Shown piece after piece: positions 46,601-54,827 of a DNA stretch of 64,000 bases. A program made the position numbers and the translations under genes. The notes beneath the pieces were generated by a model. It worked only from the letters and a program-made list of their open reading frames with translations, had not been told where the DNA came from and did not search any database. The stretch spans positions 221,337 through 285,336 of the forward strand of contig CATXKN010000003.1 of assembly GCA_958370785.1 (NCBI GenBank), written 5' to 3'. This DNA is from an uncultured Collinsella sp. (lineage in GTDB: Bacteria; Actinomycetota; Coriobacteriia; Coriobacteriales; Coriobacteriaceae). Every line of letters begins with the position of its first letter. Position 1 is the first letter of the stretch.

Positions 46601-47161
46601 CAACACCGCCTTGGGGGCATCGGGGTCGACAGCGCCGGCGAGCTTGCGGCGCATGCCCGCCAACTCATCCATGCGCGCGTCCGAAAGATCGGAGAGCGCC
46701 TTCATGAGGCTCGGGCTCGTGGGAACGGGCGCCGGGAAGGGAAAGTTAGGGTTGACCGCCGGTGCGGCGAACGCGGGACGCACGGCTTGCTTGGGCGCCG
46801 CCGTAAACGTGCGAACCGGTGTGCGCAGGCCCTCGACGGGCTCGATGCCGCCGGCGTCCAGGTACGCCAGCGCCGTGGCGATGGCGTGCTTGCACATGCC
46901 GGGGTAGCGATAGGCAGCGGGGCAATCGCAGTCGTAGTCGATTACCTCGTGCTCGTCCATGTCGAGCACCACGTGTGTCTTGTACAGGTCGCCGCGCGAG
47001 CCGCGCACTGCACCCTCAACCGTCACGTTTTTGGAGAAGCGCGAGCCGTTGTCCTCAATCGACAGCACGGCGCCGTTGAGCATGAGCGAGCGGCCCTTCA
47101 TAAAGGTGCCGCTCAGCGCCGCCTCTTTCCGGAGCGCCTGCACAAACGTCCCCTGCGCCAT
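43697..47161 (-). CDS. SNF2-family helicase with N-terminal SWIM zinc finger
   Basis: A 1154-residue SWI2/SNF2 ATPase. The SWIM finger (CDCPAAYRYPGMCKHAIATA, C-x-C...C-x-H, about residues 80-100) precedes a long middle region. The motor starts at about residue 720: LADDMGLGKTLQMIAHILAR (Walker A), VLDEAQYIKN (DEAQ), ALTGTPIENRLSELWSIFDF, SLKAGGVGLNLTAADVVIHY and ATDRAHRIGQQHTVTVYKLI. Such proteins remodel protein-DNA complexes, and the bacterial role is poorly known. ATG 47161 has GGAGG 5 bases upstream. It follows dnaE by 38 bases and is probably co-transcribed with it. Confidence 0.93.
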   Translation of the reverse strand: MAQGTFVQALRKEAALSGTFMKGRSLMLNGAVLSIEDNGSRFSKNVTVEGAVRGSRGDLYKTHVVLDMDEHEVIDYDCDCPAAYRYPGMCKHAIATALAYLDAGGIEPVEGLRTPVRTFTAAPKQAVRPAFAAPAVNPNFPFPAPVPTSPSLMKALSDLSDARMDELAGMRRKLAGAVDPDAPKAVLEPSLVPYYNPLFADRFSWALELRIRCGSVSYVVKDIDGMAAAYARGGTFSYGKKLTFVHAPEAFDEVSVRLLDLVVATVVYLSDITSSRSASYDFARSGFVAERQLPLSEHDIVYMLDLLRGRTISFEPAWSRGTTTHRSYEVAVELSPVGEDEASAKQPPLLAAKIAPTAGGSYDLRLPADMYCFASGDVAYLVDTHRARRADAAFAQHAAPFLSRLLPCRTPVHIAAEQVGEFCRMALPVLREYTDLTAPAVLDTVAPEPSFAMAIGVDDGLVTCKITVAYGDWSADLFSLGAPGSPFEEQRPGVPPRDEIAEFRVMDTAALYFDFYEGGLAFEERDDESLFCLLTEGLAALSELGEVMLSDRLRQISVRPAPKLSVRATVKSNLLDVELGASGLSAADLAIYLDSYKRHQTFARLTSGDIVRLDEGARAAFGLAEDLGVDAVDLLDGVSLPASSTLFVDSMLARTPALEADRDAAFRRTVERLDTLGKMDFTVPASLKATLRGYQVDGYQWLGSLEHLGLGGILADDMGLGKTLQMIAHILARVEAGDTKPTLVVCPASLVYNWTAELERFAPSLDVCAIVGAKAQRRVQIAGVPEHNVVVTSYDLMRRDIDEYAEQDFARVVLDEAQYIKNPLTQVARAAKRLPAGVRFALTGTPIENRLSELWSIFDFLMPGLLGTRESFAKRFESPVEHAEGDSAARLQALVSPFVLRRVKEDVVADLPEKIEDTVMAQLTGEQRKLYLANQDRIAQQVQHREASEFKKDKLKVLAELTKLRQICCDPHLHYEDYKAGSAKLDACMELVHGALDGGHHILLFSQFTGMLDIIGKRLAKEDIGFLKLTGASSKESRAKMVTQFQAGEVPVFLISLKAGGVGLNLTAADVVIHYDPWWNVAAQDQATDRAHRIGQQHTVTVYKLIAKDTIEERIMQMQESKRDLVNSVLGGDGISSALFTREDVLALLGGDGR

Positions 47162-47199
47162 CACTTCCTCCAATCTCGCGCGGACCAGCAAGGTCGCCT

Positions 47200-50100
47200 T
47201 TAGATCACCGTCACTCTGCCCTGGTTACCCACGATGGCCTTGGCCTCGGCCAGCAGCGGAATCGAGCGAGCGTTGACCTTAGCAGGTACCTCGGCGCGCA
47301 GCACACGCCCGTCCACCTGCTCGATAAAGATCTCCACGCGGTCGCCGCCCGGGTTAGTGGTGAGAACCGTGGCCAGGCGCGCCATATTGCCCTGGCTAAA
47401 GCGGCTGTTGGGCACCATGACCTCAAACACCTTGGGCTTGTTGTTCTCCTCGTTGAGCTCCAGCGGCACGATCTCCTGCGCGATGATCTGGTCGCCGCGG
47501 TCCGAGCGCTCGAGTTTGCCCTTAATACGAACAAACGCATCGGACAGCTGTGCGCCGGTCTCGGGATCGACCTCGCCGTACAGGTACCCCTCGGCCTCCT
47601 TGTAGGTCTTGGGGAACACCACGACGGTGGCCTCGCCTTCCATGTCCTCGAGCTGAACGATGCCCATGGGGTCGCCGTTTTTGGTCACGCGCTTGGACAC
47701 GCTCGAGACCATGCCGGCCCACCACAGTGCCTTGCCCTCGGGGATCTCCTGGTTGATGGTGCCGCCCGTGGGGTTTTGCACTTCGTAGCCGGTATCGATC
47801 TGCGAGAACGAGAAGTCGCGCGCTTTGCTGAGCGCATACTCAAACGGGCGCAGCGGGTGGTCCGAGACATAGATGCCCAGAACCTCCTTCTCCTGGCTCA
47901 GCTTGAGGTGGCGGTCCCATTCCTGGCCGTCCGGATCGGGCACGCTGACCTCAAAGCCCGAGCCCTCAACATCACCAAACATGTCGAAGAACGAGGTCTG
48001 GCCACTCGCGCGGTCCTTCTGGCGCTTTATCGCGGCGTCGATGATGTTCTCGGGGTTGTTCTTGTCCACAAAGTGCATCATCTGGCGGCGCGGATAGCCC
48101 GTGGAGTCGAAGGCACCTGCCTTGATCAGCGATTCGATCACGCGGCGGTTGGCCTGGCTCGAGTCCACGCGCTCGACAAAGTCGTGCAGCGTCTTAAACG
48201 GGCCGCCCGCCTCGCGCTCGGCGATAATCGCCTGCGCCACGCCGGTACCCACGCCGCGGATGCCGGCCAGACCAAAGCGCACGCCTTCCTTGGTAGCCGT
48301 GAACTCGGTGCCGGACTCGTTGACATCTGGCGACAGCACGGGGATGCCGTCGTGACGGCATGCCGAGACGTAGTGCACGATCTTGTCGGTCTTACCCGTA
48401 TAGGACGTCAGAACGGCCGCCATGTACTCGTGCGGATAATGCGCCTTGAGCCACGCCGTCTGCATAACCAAGATGGCGTAGCCAGCGGAGTGCGACTTGT
48501 TAAAGGCGTAGGACGCGAACTCGAGAACATCGTCCCAAATCTTCTGGGCGACCTCGCGCGTGTAGTTGTTCTTGATAGCGCCATTCATCCAGTGGTCGTA
48601 GGTGGTCTCGTCCGAGCCATCCTCCCAGTGGAGCACCGTCGACGTGAGCAGCTTAATCTTTTTCTTAGCCACGGGCTTACGGATACGCGAGTCCGATTCG
48701 CCCTTGGAGAAGCCGCACATCTCGACGGAGATGAGCATAACCTGCTCCTGGTAGACCATGGTGCCGTAGGTTTCGCCCAGGATGTCGTCCAGGCGGTCGT
48801 CGTAGGAGACGGCCGGCTCCTTGCCGTTCATACGGTTGATGTAGGACGAAACCATGCCGGCGCCCAGCGGGCCCGGGCGGTACAGGGCGATCAATGCTAC
48901 GACGTGCTTGTACTCGGTGGGCTTCATGTTCTTGATCGTGGCCGTCATGCCGGCAGACTCGACCTGGAAGACGCCGGCGGTGTGGCCGGAACCCATGAGC
49001 TTAAAGATCTCGGGATCGTCAAAGGGAATCTCTTCCTCTTTGATGTCGATGCCAAAGTTCTTTTTGATGTTTGCCTTGGCCTTGGAGATAACCGTCAGCG
49101 TACGCAGGCCCAGGAAGTCCATCTTGAGCAGGCCCATGTCGGCAACGGTATGGCCCTCGTACTGGGTAATCTCGACGCCGCCCTTGGTGTCGAGCTTGGT
49201 GGGCACGTGCTCGTTGACGGGGTCGCGGCAGATCAGAACGGCGCACGCGTGCACGCCCTCGCCACGGGTGAGGCCCTCGATCGAGAGCGCCGTGTCGATG
49301 ATGCGGCGAGCGTCGTCGTCCTTTTTATAGGCCTCGGCAAAATCGGGGTTAAACAGATCCTCTTTGCCGGGTTGTTTGTCGAGCACCTGCTTGAGCTTGA
49401 CCTTGGGGTCGCTCGAGACCATCTTGGACAGGCGCTGGCCCATGTAGACCGGGTAGTCCAGGACGCGCGCGGCGTCGTTGATGGCCTGCTTGGCCTTAAT
49501 GGTCGAGTAGGTGATGACGTGGGTAACCTTCTCGGGGCCGTAGAGCTGGCGAACGTGCTCCACGACCTCGAGGCGCCGCTCATCGTCGAAGTCCATATCG
49601 ATATCGGGCATCTCGGTACGCTGCGGGGACAGGAACCTCTCGAACATCAGGCCGTTCTCGAGCGGGTCGAACGCGGTGATGTTCATGGCGTAGGCGACGA
49701 TAGCGCCGGCGGCCGAACCACGGCCGGGGCCGACGCCGATGCCGTTGTCCTTGGCCCATTGCACGTACTCGGCGACGATCAAGAAGTAGGCGGCAAAGCC
49801 CTTGTCGCAGATGACCTTGTATTCGTACTCAAAGCGCTCTTTGATGTTGACGCCACCGATCTCGCGCGTGGCCCAGTCGTCACCATAGTGCTGGCGCAGA
49901 CCCTTCTCGCACTCGCGGCGGAACTGGCTCTCGTGCGTCTCGCCGGGGTCGAGCAACGGGAAGCGCGGCAGGATGATGGAGTCCCAGTCGAGCTCCACGT
50001 AGCACTTGTCGGCGATCTCGAGCGTGTTGTCGCAGGCCTCGGGGCAATACGGGAACATCGCCCGCATCTCCTCCTCGGTCTTCATGTAAAACTCCGAGCC

Positions 50101-51003
50101 GGTCATACGCATGCGGTTGGGGTCGTCGACCTTGGCGTTCATGCCAATGCACATGATGACGTCCTGCACGGGCGCGTCCTCGCGGCGCAGGTAGTGGAAG
50201 TCGTTGGTGGCGATGACTTTGACGCCCACCTGCTTGGCGATATCGATGAGCGTGCGGTCCATCTGCTCGTCGGTCAGGCCGTTATCGGTGGTAATGCCGT
50301 GTTCCTGGATCTCGATATAAAAGTCGCCGGGGTCGAAGGTGTCACGGAAGGTCTCGGCCCACTTGATGGCGCCTTCCATGTCACCGCGGTCGATGTACTT
50401 GGGGATGATGCCGGCGATGCAGGCGCTCGTGCAGATCATGCCCTTGGCGTGGCGGCGCAGGTTGTCGAGCGTCACGCGCGGCTTGTAGTAAAAGCCCTGC
50501 ACGGCGGCCTCGGAGACCGTCTGCATCAGGTTGACGTAGCCCTCCTGGTCCTTAGCCAGAAGGATCATGTGGTAGAGCTCGGGCTTGTGGTCGCGGGCGA
50601 GCGTCTCGTCCGGCGTAAAGTAGACCTCGCAGCCAAAGATGGGCTTGATGACCAGAGGCGGCTTGAGCTCGTCGATGTTGCCCTTCTCGTCCCACATGGC
50701 CATGTCCTTCACATACTGGGCATGCTCGCGCGGGTTTGCCTCGGGATCGGGCTCCACCAGCTCGTCGCGGCGGTCCTTTTCCAAGAAGGCCTTGTCGTGG
50801 CTCCACGTCTTGTACTCGGGCGTATTGTGGTTGACGGCGTCGCAGGCCAGCGCCAGATCGGGCACGCCATACATGTAGCCGTGGTCGGTAATGGCCACGG
50901 CGGGCATGCCCAGCTCAACGGCACGATTGACCATATCCTGGATACGGGTTGCGCCGTCGAGCATGGAGAAAACAGTGTGATTGTGCAGATGGACGAATGC
51001 CAT
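47200..51003 (-). CDS. dnaE: DNA polymerase III alpha subunit
   Basis: A 1267-residue replicative polymerase. The N-terminal PHP domain (FVHLHNHTVFSMLDGATRIQ, residues 3-22) is followed by the polymerase core with GVGPGRGSAAGAIVAYAMNI and the catalytic PDIDMDFDDERR (Asp triad). The fingers include YQEQVMLISVEMCGFSKGES. The C-terminal part has a helix-hairpin-helix (GIRGVGTGVAQAIIAER) and an OB fold (WWAGMVSSVSKRVTKNGDPM). The type is DnaE, not PolC. A TAAAAT -10-like box lies on the minus strand about 40 bases upstream. A palindromic repeat (51102-51170) separates it from addA. Confidence 0.97.
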   Translation of the reverse strand: MAFVHLHNHTVFSMLDGATRIQDMVNRAVELGMPAVAITDHGYMYGVPDLALACDAVNHNTPEYKTWSHDKAFLEKDRRDELVEPDPEANPREHAQYVKDMAMWDEKGNIDELKPPLVIKPIFGCEVYFTPDETLARDHKPELYHMILLAKDQEGYVNLMQTVSEAAVQGFYYKPRVTLDNLRRHAKGMICTSACIAGIIPKYIDRGDMEGAIKWAETFRDTFDPGDFYIEIQEHGITTDNGLTDEQMDRTLIDIAKQVGVKVIATNDFHYLRREDAPVQDVIMCIGMNAKVDDPNRMRMTGSEFYMKTEEEMRAMFPYCPEACDNTLEIADKCYVELDWDSIILPRFPLLDPGETHESQFRRECEKGLRQHYGDDWATREIGGVNIKERFEYEYKVICDKGFAAYFLIVAEYVQWAKDNGIGVGPGRGSAAGAIVAYAMNITAFDPLENGLMFERFLSPQRTEMPDIDMDFDDERRLEVVEHVRQLYGPEKVTHVITYSTIKAKQAINDAARVLDYPVYMGQRLSKMVSSDPKVKLKQVLDKQPGKEDLFNPDFAEAYKKDDDARRIIDTALSIEGLTRGEGVHACAVLICRDPVNEHVPTKLDTKGGVEITQYEGHTVADMGLLKMDFLGLRTLTVISKAKANIKKNFGIDIKEEEIPFDDPEIFKLMGSGHTAGVFQVESAGMTATIKNMKPTEYKHVVALIALYRPGPLGAGMVSSYINRMNGKEPAVSYDDRLDDILGETYGTMVYQEQVMLISVEMCGFSKGESDSRIRKPVAKKKIKLLTSTVLHWEDGSDETTYDHWMNGAIKNNYTREVAQKIWDDVLEFASYAFNKSHSAGYAILVMQTAWLKAHYPHEYMAAVLTSYTGKTDKIVHYVSACRHDGIPVLSPDVNESGTEFTATKEGVRFGLAGIRGVGTGVAQAIIAEREAGGPFKTLHDFVERVDSSQANRRVIESLIKAGAFDSTGYPRRQMMHFVDKNNPENIIDAAIKRQKDRASGQTSFFDMFGDVEGSGFEVSVPDPDGQEWDRHLKLSQEKEVLGIYVSDHPLRPFEYALSKARDFSFSQIDTGYEVQNPTGGTINQEIPEGKALWWAGMVSSVSKRVTKNGDPMGIVQLEDMEGEATVVVFPKTYKEAEGYLYGEVDPETGAQLSDAFVRIKGKLERSDRGDQIIAQEIVPLELNEENNKPKVFEVMVPNSRFSQGNMARLATVLTTNPGGDRVEIFIEQVDGRVLRAEVPAKVNARSIPLLAEAKAIVGNQGRVTVI

Positions 51004-51101
51004 GTGATGAGCTCCGATGCGGGTTCGTGTTCTGACTGAACGATTTTACCCCACGGCACGGACAGCACCCGAACCTAGCCAAACCCACACGGCTCCTCTT
51101 G

Positions 51102-51170
51102 CAGTTGCGGTGAAATAGTTCCCGCTTGGGCCATCTGGGCCGCAATACAGGAACTATTCCACCGCAAGTT
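51102..51170. repeat. Palindromic repeat family 2, copy 1
   Basis: TTGCGGTGAAATAGTTCC (51105-51122) and GGAACTATTCCACCGCAA (51150-51167), an inverted repeat matching at 17 of 18 positions. The outer 14 bases are shared with the copy at 62125-62195 while the inner arms differ. Confidence 0.88.
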
Positions 51171-51179
51171 ATCTGAGGG

Positions 51180-54100
51180 CTAGAAGTTGTAGGTGACTAC
51201 TTGGGGCTCAGCGGGTTCAACGAAGAGAGTCGGATCGGCCTGTTCCACGCGGACGAACTTGACGGTCACGGCCTCAAAGCCCGCCTTGTGTAGAACATCG
51301 GCGTAGACGCGCGCCTGCAGGGCGTGCTTCTCCTGCAGCTGTTCCGGCGTCTCGTCCGGCGTGCCGCCCGTCTTGTAGTCGATGACCAGCGCGTGTGACG
51401 AATCCGCCGGGTTCGTCGCCAAAGCGTCGATGGCGCCTTCGGCATACGCACCGTAGCGAGCGATGTCCTCGTCCTCGCAGCCCAGCGAAAAGAACGGCAC
51501 CTCGGCGCGAACGCACGGCCACGCGAGCAGGTCGGCACGAACAGCCGACTTGAGCCAGCGGTCCAGGGCAACGTCGAAGCGTTCGCGCTGCTCCGGCGTC
51601 AGGCGCCACAGGCGCGCCAGCGCATCGGCACGCGCGGCGGGCAGCGCATCGGCACCCATCTCGATAAGCCACTGGCAGGCAGCGTGGAAGGCCGAGCCCA
51701 GCGCCATGGGGTTGCCGGTAGGCTCAACGGCGGCCACGTCTGCATCCGTCATCTCGGAACCATCCGACTCCGCATCATCGCCGGCCTCGTCCATGGGCAC
51801 GTGTGCCTCGGCGGCACGGTCCTCGGACTCGGCATGCAGCGCCGCGGCAATTGACGAGTAGCTGTACGAATCGCGCGCCGGATACGGACAGATACCCATG
51901 CGCACGCCCACCGCCTGGGGATACACGAGCTCAAACGCATCGGGCTCGGGGTCGGCAGGACCGGGAACGGCGGCACGGGCATCTGCACCGGCACCCTCCG
52001 GCTCCGCATCGCCGCGGACAAGCCTGCCCTCGGCATCCAGCGAAGCGTTGGCCTCAAACGCCTGCTCGCCAAAGGTAAAGTCCGCGAGCGAAATGAGCTC
52101 GTAGTCGCCCGGCTGGGAGTTGTCGAACACCAGGCGGTCGGCATCGAGCTGCGGCATGTCCAGAGCGTCGGTCGGCAAAATACGGCGCAGCACGTCATAG
52201 GTCAGATCGGTCTCGACGTCGAAGGTCGGCGCCGTCACCTTGCCACGGCTCACGCCGGCATCCATCGCCAAGATCACCAGCTCGCGCGCACGCGTCATGG
52301 CAACATAGAGCAAGCGGGCCCGCTCCTCGAGCGAAAGCTGCAGGTCGTCGTTGCGCAGGCGAGCAAATGCCTCGGCGGGAGAACCCGTCGCACAGACGTC
52401 CTCCATGAGCTCCGGCGGCAACCACAGCGACGTACCCTTGCCCTTAAACGCATGCTCAAACTGCTTTTTGACGTCGTCGCCCTTCACAAAGGTTCCGTCG
52501 GCGAGCTTAACGCCGTCGAAGCGTGCCGGCAGTGCCACGACCTGCGCTCCGCCCTCGACGCGACCCATCTGTGCCGCACCCGAGGACTTACGCACGCCAA
52601 AGCACTCGGCGACCGCCACGACCGGATATTCCAGACCCTTGGATGCATGCACGGTCATGATGCGTACCGCGCCGTCACCCTCCTCGTTGAGGGCGCCTGG
52701 GGCTTCCTTGCCCGCCAAGAAGCGGTCGAAGGCAAGCGCGATGGAGCGCGGCGAGTTACCGAACTCGGCCTCAGCCTCAGCCACGGCATCGAGCGCCTTG
52801 AGCACGTTGGCGGCGATGGCCTTGCCCTCGGGACCACGCTGCGCCAGACGCACGAACCAGCCCGAAGCATTGACCACGTCGCGCGCGATCGCCGCGAACG
52901 AATCGCGACCCACGCGACGAAGCGCATAGCGCAGCACCTCGCGGGCGCGCGTCACGAGCGGCAGGTCTTGCAGGCCCGGCACATCGGAATCGCTCATGAT
53001 GCCCGCATCGATGTTGCGACGCGAGGTCTCCCCCGTCTGCTCGTCGAGCTTGGTCGCCAGCGCCAAAAACTCCTGGGCGCCGAGTGCAAACATCGGCGAG
53101 GCCAGCAGCGGCATAAGGCCCTGCGCCGTATCGGCCGGGTTGGCGAGCGCGCAGACTAGGGCGCGCACCGTCTGCACCTCGGCTGCCTGGGCAAAGACCG
53201 AGCCGCCTGCGATGACGCAGTCGAGCCCCTGGTCGCGGAAGGCCTGCGCGTAGACATCTGCGTTGGTCATGCGGCCCAGCAGCAGCACCATGCCGCCCTG
53301 GGGCTGGCCGGCATCGGCAAGTGCGCGGAAGCGTTCGGCGATCGCACGGGCCTTGGCCTGCGTGCGCTCCTGTGTACTGCCGCCGGCAACAAAGAGGGCC
53401 TGGCGACGCGAGGCGTCTGCCACCAGCGTGTCCTTGCGGCCGTCGCTCGCCTCAAGATCCAAAAAGCCCTGCATCAGGCCGCCGTTGTCGCCGTCGAAGA
53501 CGCGTGCCACGTAACGCAGCACCTCGTCATGGCTGCGGAAGTTGCGCACGAGCTTGACGAGCTCGCCAGCAGGAGCATCGACAGCGGCGCCAGCGACGGT
53601 CGCTGCCTCGGCCGTCCCCGAGGCGCCCACTTTGCGCTCCTGGCGACGGAAGACCTCGACCTCGGCGCCGCGGAAGCGATAGATCGACTGCTGCGCATCG
53701 CCCACGGTGCACAGCGCGCGCTCCCCCGCACCCGTCAGGTAGCGGATCAGGTCGACCTGCATCTGGTCGGTATCCTGGAACTCGTCGATCATGACCATCT
53801 TAAAGCGGCCCTCGTATGCCGCTCGGATTGCCGGGTAATCGCGCAGGGCCTCGTAGGCCATGCGCAGCAGATCGTTGTTGTCGAGGGCAGACTGGCCGGC
53901 CTTCAGCGCGCGATACTCGGCCTCCACGGAGCGGGCCAAGCCCACCAGTGCATCGAGCGCGGGACCACCGCAGGCCAGCACGATATTGATAAATGCATCG
54001 GCGGCCTCGGCCTTGAGCAGCTCGACCTGCTCCTTAGGGAATGCCTTGCTCGCGCGCGGCATGGCGCACGACATCATGAGTCGCGCCGCATCGGCCATGG

Positions 54101-54824
54101 TCTTGCCGCTGGCCTCGAATGCATCGATGGCATCGAGCGCCACCTGCGCCTTTTCGGTCGCCGCCTTGCTTGCACCCAACGCCGATCGATAGGCATCGGC
54201 AAGCGCCGAGGTGTCGGCCTGGCCGCGTGCCACGCGCACGTCGTCCATGCCGCCCGGCAGCTGGCTCGAGAGCTCCAGCAGCTCGCGCACCAGGCCCTTG
54301 ATGGTCGTGCCGGCGCCAAAGGGGCCGCCCTCGCCCGCCATGGGATACCAGGCATAGAGGGCCTTGAGCGAGGCGGCGAGCTCGGGAGCAGCATCGGGCG
54401 CCGTCGCGCGGGCCAGCACATGCTCAACAGCCTGGTCCATAAGCTCGTCGGTATCGGTGAGCACCGTGAACTCGGGATCGATGCCCAGCTCCAACGCATG
54501 TGCGCGCAGGATACGCGAGCACATGCCGTGAATGGTCGAGATCCACGCATCGTCGACGGTCAGGGCCTCCTCGTCCATGCCCTCGTCGATAAGCGCACGG
54601 CGCACGCGGTCACGGATCTCGGCCGCGGCATCTTTGGTAAAGGTAATGGCGAGCACCTGGTCCAGATGCTCAACGAACGGACCGGATTCGGGCGAGAGCG
54701 CGTAGACGATGCGGCGCGTGAGGGTAAAGGTCTTGCCCGAACCGGCGCCCGCCGAGACAAACAGCGGACGGTCGAGCGTTTTGACGATCTGCAGCTGTTG
54801 CGGCATCAAGGTCGAAAGATCCAT
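51180..54824 (-). CDS. addA: ATP-dependent helicase/nuclease subunit A (UvrD-like)
   Basis: A 1214-residue AddA-type protein, part of the machinery that resects double-strand breaks for RecA. Superfamily-1 motifs: FVSAGAGSGKTFTLTRRIVY (about residues 22-41), ITFTKDAAAEIRDRVRRAL, VMIDEFQDTDQMQVDLIRYL, VGDAQQSIYRFRGAEV, and the late motifs VRIMTVHASKGLEYPVVAVA and LLYVAMTRARELVIL. The C-terminal RecB-type nuclease shows EGAIDALATNPADSSHALVI then DYKTGG. It starts 3 bases after the addB stop with AAGGAGGG upstream; the addB-addA order is usual. Confidence 0.93.
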   Translation of the reverse strand: MDLSTLMPQQLQIVKTLDRPLFVSAGAGSGKTFTLTRRIVYALSPESGPFVEHLDQVLAITFTKDAAAEIRDRVRRALIDEGMDEEALTVDDAWISTIHGMCSRILRAHALELGIDPEFTVLTDTDELMDQAVEHVLARATAPDAAPELAASLKALYAWYPMAGEGGPFGAGTTIKGLVRELLELSSQLPGGMDDVRVARGQADTSALADAYRSALGASKAATEKAQVALDAIDAFEASGKTMADAARLMMSCAMPRASKAFPKEQVELLKAEAADAFINIVLACGGPALDALVGLARSVEAEYRALKAGQSALDNNDLLRMAYEALRDYPAIRAAYEGRFKMVMIDEFQDTDQMQVDLIRYLTGAGERALCTVGDAQQSIYRFRGAEVEVFRRQERKVGASGTAEAATVAGAAVDAPAGELVKLVRNFRSHDEVLRYVARVFDGDNGGLMQGFLDLEASDGRKDTLVADASRRQALFVAGGSTQERTQAKARAIAERFRALADAGQPQGGMVLLLGRMTNADVYAQAFRDQGLDCVIAGGSVFAQAAEVQTVRALVCALANPADTAQGLMPLLASPMFALGAQEFLALATKLDEQTGETSRRNIDAGIMSDSDVPGLQDLPLVTRAREVLRYALRRVGRDSFAAIARDVVNASGWFVRLAQRGPEGKAIAANVLKALDAVAEAEAEFGNSPRSIALAFDRFLAGKEAPGALNEEGDGAVRIMTVHASKGLEYPVVAVAECFGVRKSSGAAQMGRVEGGAQVVALPARFDGVKLADGTFVKGDDVKKQFEHAFKGKGTSLWLPPELMEDVCATGSPAEAFARLRNDDLQLSLEERARLLYVAMTRARELVILAMDAGVSRGKVTAPTFDVETDLTYDVLRRILPTDALDMPQLDADRLVFDNSQPGDYELISLADFTFGEQAFEANASLDAEGRLVRGDAEPEGAGADARAAVPGPADPEPDAFELVYPQAVGVRMGICPYPARDSYSYSSIAAALHAESEDRAAEAHVPMDEAGDDAESDGSEMTDADVAAVEPTGNPMALGSAFHAACQWLIEMGADALPAARADALARLWRLTPEQRERFDVALDRWLKSAVRADLLAWPCVRAEVPFFSLGCEDEDIARYGAYAEGAIDALATNPADSSHALVIDYKTGGTPDETPEQLQEKHALQARVYADVLHKAGFEAVTVKFVRVEQADPTLFVEPAEPQVVTYNF

Positions 54825-54827
54825 GGT

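Noticed and set aside
47776..51039. 1087-codon plus-strand open frame opposite dnaE
   Set aside because: It is the antisense shadow of dnaE: high-GC codon use leaves the opposite frame open. The translation has no family and no ribosome-binding site.
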